Assembly: GCA_017746715.1 (NCBI GenBank)
Contig: JAGHZQ010000065.1
Location: forward strand, 124,001 to 188,000
Length of the DNA stretch: 64,000 bases
Source of the DNA: Cyanobacteria bacterium SBLK
GTDB lineage: Bacteria; Cyanobacteriota; Cyanobacteriia; Cyanobacteriales; Spirulinaceae
Direction: 5' to 3'
The notes under the pieces are model-generated. The model had not been told where the DNA came from. It made no database searches and saw only the letters and a program-made list of their open reading frames with translations. Below, one piece after another: positions 52,725 to 60,934 of the stretch. How positions within the stretch are numbered: position 1 is the stretch's first letter; each line of letters begins with the position of its first letter. Both the position numbers and the translations under genes were made by a program.

Positions 52725-52937
52725 CTAGCGAGACATATCCCGAATGGTTTCGGGAAGTCGCCAGATTTGCTCCCATAAATCTCGCGGACCTATTCCAAAA
52801 ACAATTTGTAAAATGAGGACGATCGCCGCGATCGCGAGGGCAGTTTTCAGGCTGACTTTGACAATTTTAATCAACCATGTAAAAACCAACCATGCCACGA
52901 TAATAGCAGCAATGAGAATAATCAATTCAATTGGCAT
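52725..52937 (-). CDS. Small conserved membrane protein
   Basis: A 70-residue protein from the ATG at 52937 (MPIELIILIAAIIVAWLVF). A reading from 52988 would add an unconserved leader overlapping the end region of hypE. Two hydrophobic segments are visible (about 3-20 and 32-48), followed by FGIGPRDLWEQIWRLPETI. Similar small proteins occur widely in cyanobacteria without known function. It starts 55 bases after hypE on the same strand. Confidence 0.7.
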   Translation of the reverse strand: MPIELIILIAAIIVAWLVFTWLIKIVKVSLKTALAIAAIVLILQIVFGIGPRDLWEQIWRLPETIRDMSR

Positions 52938-52992
52938 TTTTGTAAATGGGCGGTAGTTTTGAAGAGCTCCTCGATCGGGATTTAACAAGGAG

Positions 52993-54054
52993 CTATTCTT
53001 GATTTTCCAAAAAGCGATTACCCCAATCCCCTTGTAATTTAATCAAACCCGTAGCGCGATCGCTGCGACCGATGACGGTACCAATAGCACAAGAGCGAGG
53101 ATTGTGAGCGCGCAGGATTTCGAGGGCGAGTTTGACGGAGGAGGGAGGAACGATTGTTAAAAAGCGCCCGCCGCTTTCCGTATAGAGAGGATCGACCCCC
53201 CAACTTTTACAGGCTTCTCGCACGTCTTTGCGGATGGGAAGGCTGCGTTCCTCGAGTTGGATAGTGAGTTTTCCCCCTCGGGCGATCGCGTTGAGCACCC
53301 CTGCCAATCCCCCTCGGGTAATATCTCGCAAGCAGTGAACTTCGACACCAGATTTGATTAAATGCAGTACCAAACTGGCAAAGGGGGCGGAATCGCTCTC
53401 AATTGTTCCCTCCCATTGACGCTCCGGTTCTTGAGCCATAAGGGCAACTCCATGACGACCGAGATCGCCATTAATTAAGATGACATCCCCCGGACGCGCG
53501 GAGAGGGGAGACATCCCTCGATCGCGATCGAGGTAACCGACCCCCGAGGTATTAATAATAATGCCGTCTATTTTGCCCGTGGGGACGACTCGGGTATCGC
53601 CAGTGACGATCTGCACTCCCGATTGCAAGGATGCTTGTCCCATGGCTTGAACGATACGCCCGAGGGTTTTCGTGGAAAAGCCTTCTTCGATGATAAATCC
53701 AGCACTGAGATAAAGGGGATATGCCCCGCTCATGCCAAGGTTATTGACCGTACTATAGATGGAAACCGCGCCGATATTGCCCCCTGGAAAGAAGAAGGGG
53801 CGCATCATATAAGAGTCGGTACTAAAAGCGAGTTTGGGATGGGGAACGGCGATCGCGGCGGAGTCGTGAGGAATTCCGGGGGGTTGACCGGGAGGTGCAA
53901 AAGCGGGCAAAAACATTTGTTCTATCAACTGCCCCATGAGTTTTCCTCCTTGCCCGTGTTCGAGGCGCACCCGAGGATGGCGATGGAAGGGAAAGGAGCA
54001 AGAAAATATACTGTCCTGAGCGATCGACGATGAGGGGACAGCAGATTCAACCAT
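52993..54054 (-). CDS. hypE: HypE-like hydrogenase maturation protein lacking its C-terminal cysteine
   Basis: A 353-residue protein with the HypE/PurM-type ATP-binding fold. Features are RLEHGQGGKLMGQLIEQMFLP, FSTDSYMMRPFFFPGGNIG, IVTGDTRVVPTGKIDGI and DITRGGLAGVLNAIA. HypE with HypF converts carbamoyl phosphate into the cyanide ligand of NiFe hydrogenases, with the carbamoyl group held on the cysteine of a C-terminal PRIC-type motif. Here the protein stops at GNRFLENQE, about where that motif should begin, and no reading frame beyond restores it. No other hyp or hydrogenase gene is in the window. Confidence 0.82.
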   Translation of the reverse strand: MVESAVPSSSIAQDSIFSCSFPFHRHPRVRLEHGQGGKLMGQLIEQMFLPAFAPPGQPPGIPHDSAAIAVPHPKLAFSTDSYMMRPFFFPGGNIGAVSIYSTVNNLGMSGAYPLYLSAGFIIEEGFSTKTLGRIVQAMGQASLQSGVQIVTGDTRVVPTGKIDGIIINTSGVGYLDRDRGMSPLSARPGDVILINGDLGRHGVALMAQEPERQWEGTIESDSAPFASLVLHLIKSGVEVHCLRDITRGGLAGVLNAIARGGKLTIQLEERSLPIRKDVREACKSWGVDPLYTESGGRFLTIVPPSSVKLALEILRAHNPRSCAIGTVIGRSDRATGLIKLQGDWGNRFLENQE

Positions 54055-54149
54055 AATGATATTTCGGACGCAGCCCTAGGGTTGGAGCAAGTGGTTTTCT
54101 CAAGTTTAGAAGATTTTTCGGCTTGAGGAAAGGATGAATGTTCCCACTT

Positions 54150-54191
54150 TGCACCTTTTAACATGCACCTTTTGACATGCACCTTTTAATA
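54150..54191. repeat. Three 14-base tandem repeats
   Basis: Units of the form TGCACCTTTT(A/G)A(C/T)A occur at 54150, 54164 and 54178, in the 233-base gap between hypE and tRNA-His. No gene lies in the gap. It contains the start region of hypE on the minus strand. Confidence 0.85.
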
Positions 54192-54287
54192 CTTGCTAGC
54201 TATCATTGAGCAAGAAGTGAGTAACATTGAAAAATTCAAGGTTGAGTAACACCCTGAAAAAGTTGATTTACTGGGTTTTACTTCAAG

Positions 54288-54361
54288 GGCGGATGACGGG
54301 AATCGAACCCGCGAATGGTGGAACCACAATCCACTGCCTTAACCACTTGGCTACAACCGCC
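54288..54361 (-). tRNA. tRNA-His (GUG)
   Basis: A 74-base cloverleaf on the minus strand. The anticodon stem is GTGGA/TCCAC with loop TTGTGGT, giving anticodon GTG. The T arm is GCGGG-TTCGATT-CCCGT. The extra 5' G(-1) opposite C73 is the identity mark of histidine tRNA. The CCA end is not encoded. The acceptor stem has a T-T mismatch at position 5:68. Confidence 0.93.
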
Positions 54362-54429
54362 ATGCAGTTAAGTAGTATAGCATTATTTTTTGGAAAAGAC
54401 AAGAGGGGAGATGGGGGAGATGGGGGAGT

Positions 54430-56367
54430 TTAGGTTTTCCAAAGGACTTGATAGATTTTTACGACTTGAGATCGCCCCTTGAGTTGCGATTCTCCCAAAT
54501 ATTTGACCGGGATATCTTTGTCAATGCAATGATAGGTTTCTTCATTGATGAGAATGCGGAACGAACCGCCGTCGATGGACTTATCGTAACTCTCCAACCG
54601 AGATGCCACATTGACGCTATCGCCAATAATCGTGTAATTCAAACGCTGGCGGCTGCCCAAACTCCCCGCCACCACTTCCCCCGTAGCAATACCCGCTCTC
54701 ACGGCGACTTCCGGCAAACCGCGATCGCGCCAGTGAGCGTTGAGTTCCTCCACTTTTGCCGCCATAGCGATCGCGCAACTCACCGCCGCTTTTGCATCTC
54801 GAGCGATTTCCTCGGTATCGAGTTTCGGAAGGGGAACCCCAAACACTGCCATCACCGCATCGCCGATAAATTTATCCAAGACCCCATCGTGTTCGAGCAC
54901 CACCTCCGACATGGTCTTCATGTATTCATTTAACCACTGCATCAAAAGTTTGGGCTTGACGCTCTCAGTAATGCCCGTAAACCCCTTGATGTCAGAAAAT
55001 AAAACCGTGGCGATCATTTGCTGTCCCACCAATTGTCCTTCTTCGAGGAGTTGATAGCGATCGTTCCAAACCGCCTGAGCAATTTTGGGGCTGACGTGCT
55101 GGCCGAGTAAATTCATCACCGCTTCTCGATCTTCTCGCGCCACGTAGGTCAAATAGGCACCCATCGCGATGGCCGAACCCACCAGTGCCAATAAGGGAGT
55201 AATGGCGGGCAACCACCATCCTAACAGGAACGTGCCATAGGACATGGCGATCGCCCCCATTCCCGCCACGACAATCCCCAAAACCTTCCCTTCCCAGCGC
55301 CAGACCCGGCCGCTCAAGATGGCTCCCACTCCCGAGAGGCAAAGCACCCAAAACCATTCCAACCCGTCGGGCAAACCTCGCAGCAGCCATCGATCGTCCA
55401 AAGCCGAGGCCAAGAGCAAACTGGTCGCATGGGCGTGAATTTCTACCCCTGTCGGTGCAGTGGGAAAATTGCGACCGTAGGGGGTAAAAAAGCGATCCTG
55501 TACGCTGGCTGCCGAGACCCCGATTAAAACCACGCGATCGCGGAACACGTCCCGATCGATCTTTTCGTTAATCGTATCCCGCATGGAAACAATCGGAAAA
55601 GAGGAACAATCCTTGCAAGGAGGGGCGCGAAAGGCAAAGAGAATCTGATAGCCGCGATCGTCGGCGTTGACATAAGCACCAGTATTGTCCTCTAAGGGAG
55701 CAAATACCCCCTTTCCCAAGCGCACGCGACCGGTTTCGTCAAGGGGTTCGAGATCGATATTTTCCGCTTGCAAGTACAATAACGCCAACTTCACCGGAAA
55801 GCTGAAAACCGTCCGACCGTCTGCGTAACGCAGAGACAATAAGGCACGACGGATCGTGCCATCTTCATCAAATAAAAAATCGGCAGCACCGACGCGATCG
55901 CTTTTTTTGAGGAGAGGAGGAGGGGCAACAGATTTGCCAAATTCATCTCCCGTCACTTTTTCGATGCCGATCAGGTTAGGCGTAGAGGCGAATACCTCGG
56001 CTAAAGTCTCCGTACCCGGAGGAATGGGCAGATCGCGATACAGATCCAAACCGATGGCCCGGGGTTGTTGTGCCTTGATTTTTGCCAGCAGTTCGGCCAA
56101 AATTCCATCGGAGATCGGCCATTGTCCGATTTCTTGTAAATCCTCTTCATCGATGGCGACAATCGCAATGCGTTCGTCCGAGAGTTCGGGAGGCTTCCAC
56201 TGGAAAAAGCGATCCAGCAGCGCCCATTCGAGGAGTTGCACGAATCCCAAGCCTCGCAAAAGAATAATCAATAGGGCAATACTCGGTGTTGTCACCACAA
56301 CTCCCCGCCATTGTTGGAGAACTTGCCAAATTGTTTTCTGTTGCGATCGCTCGAGAGAATGGGGCAT
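54430..56367 (-). CDS. CHASE2-domain adenylate/guanylate cyclase
   Basis: A 645-residue class III cyclase from the ATG at 56367; a TTG at 56421 would overlap the preceding gene. An N-terminal membrane helix is followed by an extracytoplasmic CHASE2 sensor (about 40-300, with ERIAIVAIDEEDLQEIGQWP and PRAIGLDLYRDL), then three membrane helices (about 310-400). The C-terminal cyclase domain has FSDIKGFTGI, FIGDAVMAVFGVP and RQRLNYTIIGDSVNVASRLES. It makes cAMP or cGMP in answer to an unknown periplasmic signal. It lies 24 bases after a DUF928 gene on the same strand, a frequent cyanobacterial pairing. Confidence 0.9.
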   Translation of the reverse strand: MPHSLERSQQKTIWQVLQQWRGVVVTTPSIALLIILLRGLGFVQLLEWALLDRFFQWKPPELSDERIAIVAIDEEDLQEIGQWPISDGILAELLAKIKAQQPRAIGLDLYRDLPIPPGTETLAEVFASTPNLIGIEKVTGDEFGKSVAPPPLLKKSDRVGAADFLFDEDGTIRRALLSLRYADGRTVFSFPVKLALLYLQAENIDLEPLDETGRVRLGKGVFAPLEDNTGAYVNADDRGYQILFAFRAPPCKDCSSFPIVSMRDTINEKIDRDVFRDRVVLIGVSAASVQDRFFTPYGRNFPTAPTGVEIHAHATSLLLASALDDRWLLRGLPDGLEWFWVLCLSGVGAILSGRVWRWEGKVLGIVVAGMGAIAMSYGTFLLGWWLPAITPLLALVGSAIAMGAYLTYVAREDREAVMNLLGQHVSPKIAQAVWNDRYQLLEEGQLVGQQMIATVLFSDIKGFTGITESVKPKLLMQWLNEYMKTMSEVVLEHDGVLDKFIGDAVMAVFGVPLPKLDTEEIARDAKAAVSCAIAMAAKVEELNAHWRDRGLPEVAVRAGIATGEVVAGSLGSRQRLNYTIIGDSVNVASRLESYDKSIDGGSFRILINEETYHCIDKDIPVKYLGESQLKGRSQVVKIYQVLWKT

Positions 56368-56390
56368 GATATTGGCAAGGATTTGTGCCT

Positions 56391-57203
56391 TTATTCTCCC
56401 TCGGGAGGTAGGGAACAGCAAGAGAGAAAAGGGGCTGGGAAAATCGGACTGTCGGGGTCGATATCCCGAATCAGGCTAGTTTGCCATGCTTCTTGCAATT
56501 GAGGCGATCGCGGAATTCCCTCGGTCAATAAGGCAAAAAAGTCGTACCATAATCCCGCTTTTCCGTAGAGTCCGATCTTCGTTTCTAAAGAAGCATTTTC
56601 CATTTGTACGGCTAACTCTTCTGATAGGGAAATTCGTTTGATTTCACCTGCTACTGCCGGATAAAGTGAAGACTCAGTTATGCCATACCGTCGAAGTAGT
56701 TCGGGATCGTCACTTTCAGGACAGATCAGAGAAAAATACCATTCGTAAGTTTTACCTTCTTCCAAACCAATCGGTATCGAAAAATGGAGAATACCGGATT
56801 CTTCAGGCAAAGCAATTTTATTACTGTAGTAAAGTTCCCGAGTGGTATTGCGTTCGAGAAGGAGAAATTCTCCCATCTTTGCATGGGTTTTAGGGAGATA
56901 AACAAAAAGTGAAGGGAAAGAATCTGTTGTCAGTCCACCGCGCAAAACGTTGAGTCTTGGATCGAAAGTCGGTCTCTTCGGTAACTGGGGTGCAAGAATA
57001 GTTAAGGGGGGGTCATCTTGCAAGCGATCGCCCAAACAACCCTCTCCTCGACTGCCACCTCCTCCCGTATTGCTGGGTTCGCCCACGTGGTCGTCTGGGG
57101 GGATAAAGCTAAGAGAAGGGCGAGATCGGGCGCTAAGGGGTAAGGCATTCAAAATGCTGCCGAGAAGCAAGATAGCCATGAAACTGCGAGAAAATTGGCG
57201 CAT
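56391..57203 (-). CDS. DUF928 exported protein, copy 1
   Basis: A 270-residue protein with a signal peptide (FMAILLLGSILNALPLSARS). The DUF928 pattern is seen in LTILAPQLP, LRGGLTTDSFPSLFVYLP, LEEGKTYEWYFSLIC and GKAGLWYDFFALLTEG. The domain occurs almost only in cyanobacteria, usually next to CHASE2 proteins, and may be a partner of the CHASE2 sensor on the periplasmic side. It is the first gene of a two-gene unit with the cyclase. A paralogue lies at 58519. Confidence 0.85.
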   Translation of the reverse strand: MRQFSRSFMAILLLGSILNALPLSARSRPSLSFIPPDDHVGEPSNTGGGGSRGEGCLGDRLQDDPPLTILAPQLPKRPTFDPRLNVLRGGLTTDSFPSLFVYLPKTHAKMGEFLLLERNTTRELYYSNKIALPEESGILHFSIPIGLEEGKTYEWYFSLICPESDDPELLRRYGITESSLYPAVAGEIKRISLSEELAVQMENASLETKIGLYGKAGLWYDFFALLTEGIPRSPQLQEAWQTSLIRDIDPDSPIFPAPFLSCCSLPPEGE

Positions 57204-57439
57204 GGTTCGAGAGAGACTCGGTTGAAAGAAGGATTTCCCTTTGGGAAACGATCGCGGGGGGTCAAAGATTCCCTTCTCCTATCTTAAACGTCCGTTTGTT
57301 TTCTAGCTTGCGATCGCGATCTCGATTGTGGCGAGTATTTCCCAATGTCATGAATTTTGCGATCGCATTGGCCATTCTGCCGGATTTGCAGTGTATCTTA
57401 GAAAAATAATTTTTTATTGATTGAGTTGAGGAATAACGG

Positions 57440-58567
57440 GTGCAACTGACCACGACCCTAACAGAACAAATCGTTCAGAATCGGATTCGCGAAGTGGGGA
57501 TTAATCCTAATTATTGGTATCCGGTGGGTTGGGCCGATCGCGTCAAACCCGGTCGAGTTATTCCCGTGACGGTCTGGCAGCAGGCGATCGCGGTTTTTCG
57601 GGACGATGGCGGTCGGCTCTACGCTTTAGAGGATGCCTGTCCCCATAAAGGGGTTGCCCTGCATAAAGGTGAAATTCAAGGCTGTCACCTTCTGTGTCCC
57701 TATCACGGTTGGGAATTTAACGGCATGGGAGAATGCGTCAAAATCCCCTATTTTCCTCCAGAACAAAAGCTCCCCCCCGCGAAGGCACGCCATTATCCAG
57801 TGCGAGAAAAATACAACCTCATTTGGGTTTTTCCGGGGGATGCCACCCTTGCGGATAGCACGCCACTCCCGGAAATTCCGGAATACGACGATCCCCAATG
57901 GTTGGGCGTCCCGATTCCCGCCCATTTCCGCGCCCATTTTTCCACTTGCAATGAAAATACGATGGATGTATTCCACGGTTTTCTCCATCGGGGTTTGCAG
58001 GGTTGGTTCGATCCGGTCTTGCTAAATTTAAGTGCGGGGGACAATTTCGTGCGGGCGGATTATCGGGTTTCCTATCGGGGTTTGGCAACCCAATTTCTGG
58101 GCATTAGCGATCGCGGCGATCGCGTCACGACGAAAACGGTTTCCATTGGCTACAATTACCCCCACTATTGCAGTTCTTTGGAAGGGTTGTCTTCAATCTA
58201 TTTGATGCGCTTGCCCGTGGGAAAAGTAGAAACTCGCTCCTTTTCTTATTTGTTTCTCAAGCTCCCCCTTCCTCAATGGCTGTTAAAATCTCTCAAACCC
58301 CAACTCACATCTTTGATTTGGCGCTTTTTATTTAAAAGATTCCTCGATCAAGATGTGGAAATGGTGGAAAGCGAACAGCAAAATTACATGGCCGATCCCC
58401 AGAGGAAGTATCTCGAGGTCAATCCAGCAATTATTGCTCTGCAACGCACGATTATCAAGCAATACGAGCTATTTTTGAAATCCTCGCCCGCCGAGACAAA
58501 CGGGCAGGGCGATCGGGCTTATTCTTCTCGGGCGACGATGGAACAGCAAGAAAGAAAAGGCGCTTGA
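57440..58567 (+). CDS. Rieske-type non-heme iron oxygenase
   Basis: A 375-residue protein starting at GTG behind TTGAGGAA. The Rieske [2Fe-2S] ligands are in CPHKGVALHKG (near residue 67) and LLCPYHGWEFN (near 87). The mononuclear-iron part carries NENTMDVFHGFLH, the facial-triad region. The layout matches the plant/cyanobacterial group related to PaO and Tic55, which oxidise pigments or membrane substrates. Two hydrophobic patches near the C-terminus may tie it to a membrane. The substrate is unknown. Its 3' end overlaps the converging DUF928 gene by 49 bases. Confidence 0.85.
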   Translation: MQLTTTLTEQIVQNRIREVGINPNYWYPVGWADRVKPGRVIPVTVWQQAIAVFRDDGGRLYALEDACPHKGVALHKGEIQGCHLLCPYHGWEFNGMGECVKIPYFPPEQKLPPAKARHYPVREKYNLIWVFPGDATLADSTPLPEIPEYDDPQWLGVPIPAHFRAHFSTCNENTMDVFHGFLHRGLQGWFDPVLLNLSAGDNFVRADYRVSYRGLATQFLGISDRGDRVTTKTVSIGYNYPHYCSSLEGLSSIYLMRLPVGKVETRSFSYLFLKLPLPQWLLKSLKPQLTSLIWRFLFKRFLDQDVEMVESEQQNYMADPQRKYLEVNPAIIALQRTIIKQYELFLKSSPAETNGQGDRAYSSRATMEQQERKGA

Positions 58568-59292
58568 GCAATGGGGGTATTTTGACCGAATTCCCCTTGC
58601 AATGCTGTTTCCCAAACCGCTTGCAATTGGGGCGATTTGTCTCGTTCTTCGGTTAACAGGGCAAAAAAGTCATACCACAATCCCGCTTTTCCGTAATGTG
58701 CGATTTGCGCCATCGGGTCGGCATCGGGGGTAGGGAGAGAAACTGGGGAAATTCGTTCGATGGTTCCGGCGGCGATCGCGTCGCCATTGCGATCGTCGGG
58801 ATCGCAAATCAGAGCAAAATGCCATTCGTAGGTTTTCCCTTCTTCTAAGGCAACCGGGAGAGAAAAGCGAACGATTCCCGATTGTTGCGGCAGAGAAAAT
58901 TCGTGGTAGTGCAGTTCTTTACTTCTGCCTTCTTCTAACTGTTCGAGAAGGAGAAAATCTGCGGTTTTGGCAACGGTTTCAGGAACGTAAACAAACAGAG
59001 CAGGAGAATCATCTTGGGTGAGTCCCCCTCGCAAGATTTCCCGTTCGGAAGATTGGGGTAATTGCGGGGCGAGAACGGTTAAGGTGGGTTTATCTTGAGG
59101 ATCTTTCAGGCATTTACCGCGACTGCCCCCAGCTCCAGTATTGCGCGGTTCGCCGATCTTGTCTTCGGGAGGGGTAAAGCCGATCGTGCTTTCAATTTGG
59201 GCGAACAGAGGTAAGGCATTGCCGGTAATGCTGCCGAGAAGGAGCAACGAGGCCAGTATGCCGCGAACAAAACGATGAGAAGTGTGACGCAT
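58519..59292 (-). CDS. DUF928 exported protein, copy 2
   Basis: A 257-residue paralogue of the protein at 56391, with signal peptide (ILASLLLLGSITGNALPLFA), LTVLAPQLP, LRGGLTQDDSPALFVYVP, LEEGKTYEWHFALICD and GKAGLWYDFFALLTEE. Both proteins start MR and share the C-terminal QAPFLSCCS-type end. It lies on the other side of the Rieske gene from the first copy. Unlike that copy it has no CHASE2 gene next to it. Its last 49 bases overlap the Rieske gene on the opposite strand. Confidence 0.85.
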   Translation of the reverse strand: MRHTSHRFVRGILASLLLLGSITGNALPLFAQIESTIGFTPPEDKIGEPRNTGAGGSRGKCLKDPQDKPTLTVLAPQLPQSSEREILRGGLTQDDSPALFVYVPETVAKTADFLLLEQLEEGRSKELHYHEFSLPQQSGIVRFSLPVALEEGKTYEWHFALICDPDDRNGDAIAAGTIERISPVSLPTPDADPMAQIAHYGKAGLWYDFFALLTEERDKSPQLQAVWETALQGEFGQNTPIAQAPFLSCCSIVAREE

Positions 59293-59353
59293 GGTTCGTG
59301 GGGAAATGGGGTCGGTTGGGCAAAGGTTTGGGGTAGATGCAGCGATCGCAGCG

Positions 59354-59602
59354 CTAAAAGCGCAAGGTTAGACAAAAAAACTTTCTGTTTTTTATTTTAA
59401 ACGGCAATCGGCGTTTTGACTCCCATTCGCGATCGGGGAAATTATCGATATTGTTCGCGATAACCCTCTGAAGGTTATCGCGTTTCCCAAAATAATGAGG
59501 TGCAGTAACAAAAATGGTCAACCCATTGTGAATATCCTCTTGGGTGAATTGTGAAATTGCGAATTCAATAGCGGATTCTAAGGTTTTTAGGTTCTTACGC
59601 AC
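59354..59602 (-). CDS. Possible small protein of unknown function
   Basis: An 82-residue reading frame from a GTG, MRKNLKTLESAIEFAISQFTQ, then DIHNGLTIFVTAPHYFGKRDNLQRVI. The codon pattern is fairly protein-like, but it matches nothing I recognise and has no clear ribosome site. It may be a remnant. The following 170 bases up to the protease gene have no gene. Confidence 0.3.
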   Translation of the reverse strand: MRKNLKTLESAIEFAISQFTQEDIHNGLTIFVTAPHYFGKRDNLQRVIANNIDNFPDREWESKRRLPFKIKNRKFFCLTLRF

Positions 59603-59771
59603 TTTACTTTTTTATTCCCCTCATTCTAACGCGATCGCAATTTCTTGCGGAAACGAAAGCGATCGCAAACTAACTGAACTGTTACATGAGAAACTTTGCG
59701 ATCGCTGACAATTTCATGATGAGGAGAAAAAAATTCGTTTTGAGAAATGCGATCGCAAAAAATCGGTTTAA

Positions 59772-60782
59772 TTATTTAAAAAATTTAGCAGCGATCGCTC
59801 CCAGCATCAACCCCAATAAAACCAATTCCAACCCCGATCGCAGTAAAAATATTTCTTCATTAGATTGGTTAACAATCCCATCGATAAAATCAGCATAAGC
59901 AGAAACTCGCGTATCGAAAAAGATTTCCCCAAAACTACTATCTCGGTTTGAGGTAACATCAACTCTCGGCAAAGTCGAGCGCCTGCCGCTAGAAGAAATT
60001 CCCGCAATTTTTCCCTCTATAAATGCCGGGCTTCCCGAGTCCCCCGAAGTCGATCCCGCTTCGTATTGTCGTCCGATTTCTAATTGCCAATTCCCAGAAA
60101 ATCCCCGACTCGTTCCCGTATCGTAACCGATAATTCCCAAACCGTGAATGCCGTACTCTCTTCCTAACGCATCGTGACTTCGCAAACCGCTATCAAAATC
60201 ATAAACCAACTGTTTGCCGACATTCAATCTTGTATGAATTTCCGGACGTTCTAATGCTTCTCTCAATGTATCGTAACGATTCCCACCAAAGCGTTTTTGA
60301 ATCGCGCGATCGCCGCGTCTTTCTCCTTCTTGTCCCGTTCCCCCCACCCCATAACCCACCCGCGTAAAAATCTTTCCCACTTCATCAGAACGACGATAAA
60401 TACTATAGCGTTCTGCGGTAGCGGGAGCCACTTCTTCGAGTTCGAGAATGGCGATATCGCTATCTCCATTTTCACTCCCATTCCATTGAGGATGAAGGAA
60501 GATTTCTTTAACTTCCCGACGTACCGTACCCAGAGTTAAACGAAAAACAACCGTTACCGTTGTTTCATTGGGTTCAAAAAAGAAAGAATTAAAAGCATCG
60601 CGATCTCGCAAACAATGAGCGGCGGTTAGTATGTGTTTTCCACTCCACAATAAAGACCCCGTACAAATCTCATTATTGGGCAATTCCAACAAAACTACGC
60701 CATCATAGCCCATTCCCGCACTCACGAGGTAACGGCGATCGTTGGGGTTGTTGGTGGGGAGACTGAGGGCAATGTATTTCAT
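59772..60782 (-). CDS. Trypsin-like (S1) serine protease with C-terminal anchor
   Basis: A 336-residue protease. The triad is H56 in LTAAHCL, D109 in SDIAILELEE and S249 in SGDSGSPAF. The C-terminus has a hydrophobic segment (SGLELVLLGLMLGAIAAKFF) preceded by charged residues, like a short membrane anchor but without a clear PEP motif. The N-terminus MKYIALSLPTNNPND lacks an evident signal peptide, so the route across the membrane is unclear. It is a single-gene unit, diverging from the intein-bearing glycosylase gene. Substrate unknown. Confidence 0.82.
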   Translation of the reverse strand: MKYIALSLPTNNPNDRRYLVSAGMGYDGVVLLELPNNEICTGSLLWSGKHILTAAHCLRDRDAFNSFFFEPNETTVTVVFRLTLGTVRREVKEIFLHPQWNGSENGDSDIAILELEEVAPATAERYSIYRRSDEVGKIFTRVGYGVGGTGQEGERRGDRAIQKRFGGNRYDTLREALERPEIHTRLNVGKQLVYDFDSGLRSHDALGREYGIHGLGIIGYDTGTSRGFSGNWQLEIGRQYEAGSTSGDSGSPAFIEGKIAGISSSGRRSTLPRVDVTSNRDSSFGEIFFDTRVSAYADFIDGIVNQSNEEIFLLRSGLELVLLGLMLGAIAAKFFK

Positions 60783-60934
60783 GGGTCGCAGATCGTGGGT
60801 AATTGCATCTCAAAGTGTAGCGAAAGAGAAATGCAATCGCTAGAAAATATTCTCGCCTGATGGGGTAATATCAATTCATGCTTTAGTAACTGGATTCGCA
60901 CAAGGCGATCTTTTATTCTTCATCGTTTATTGAA

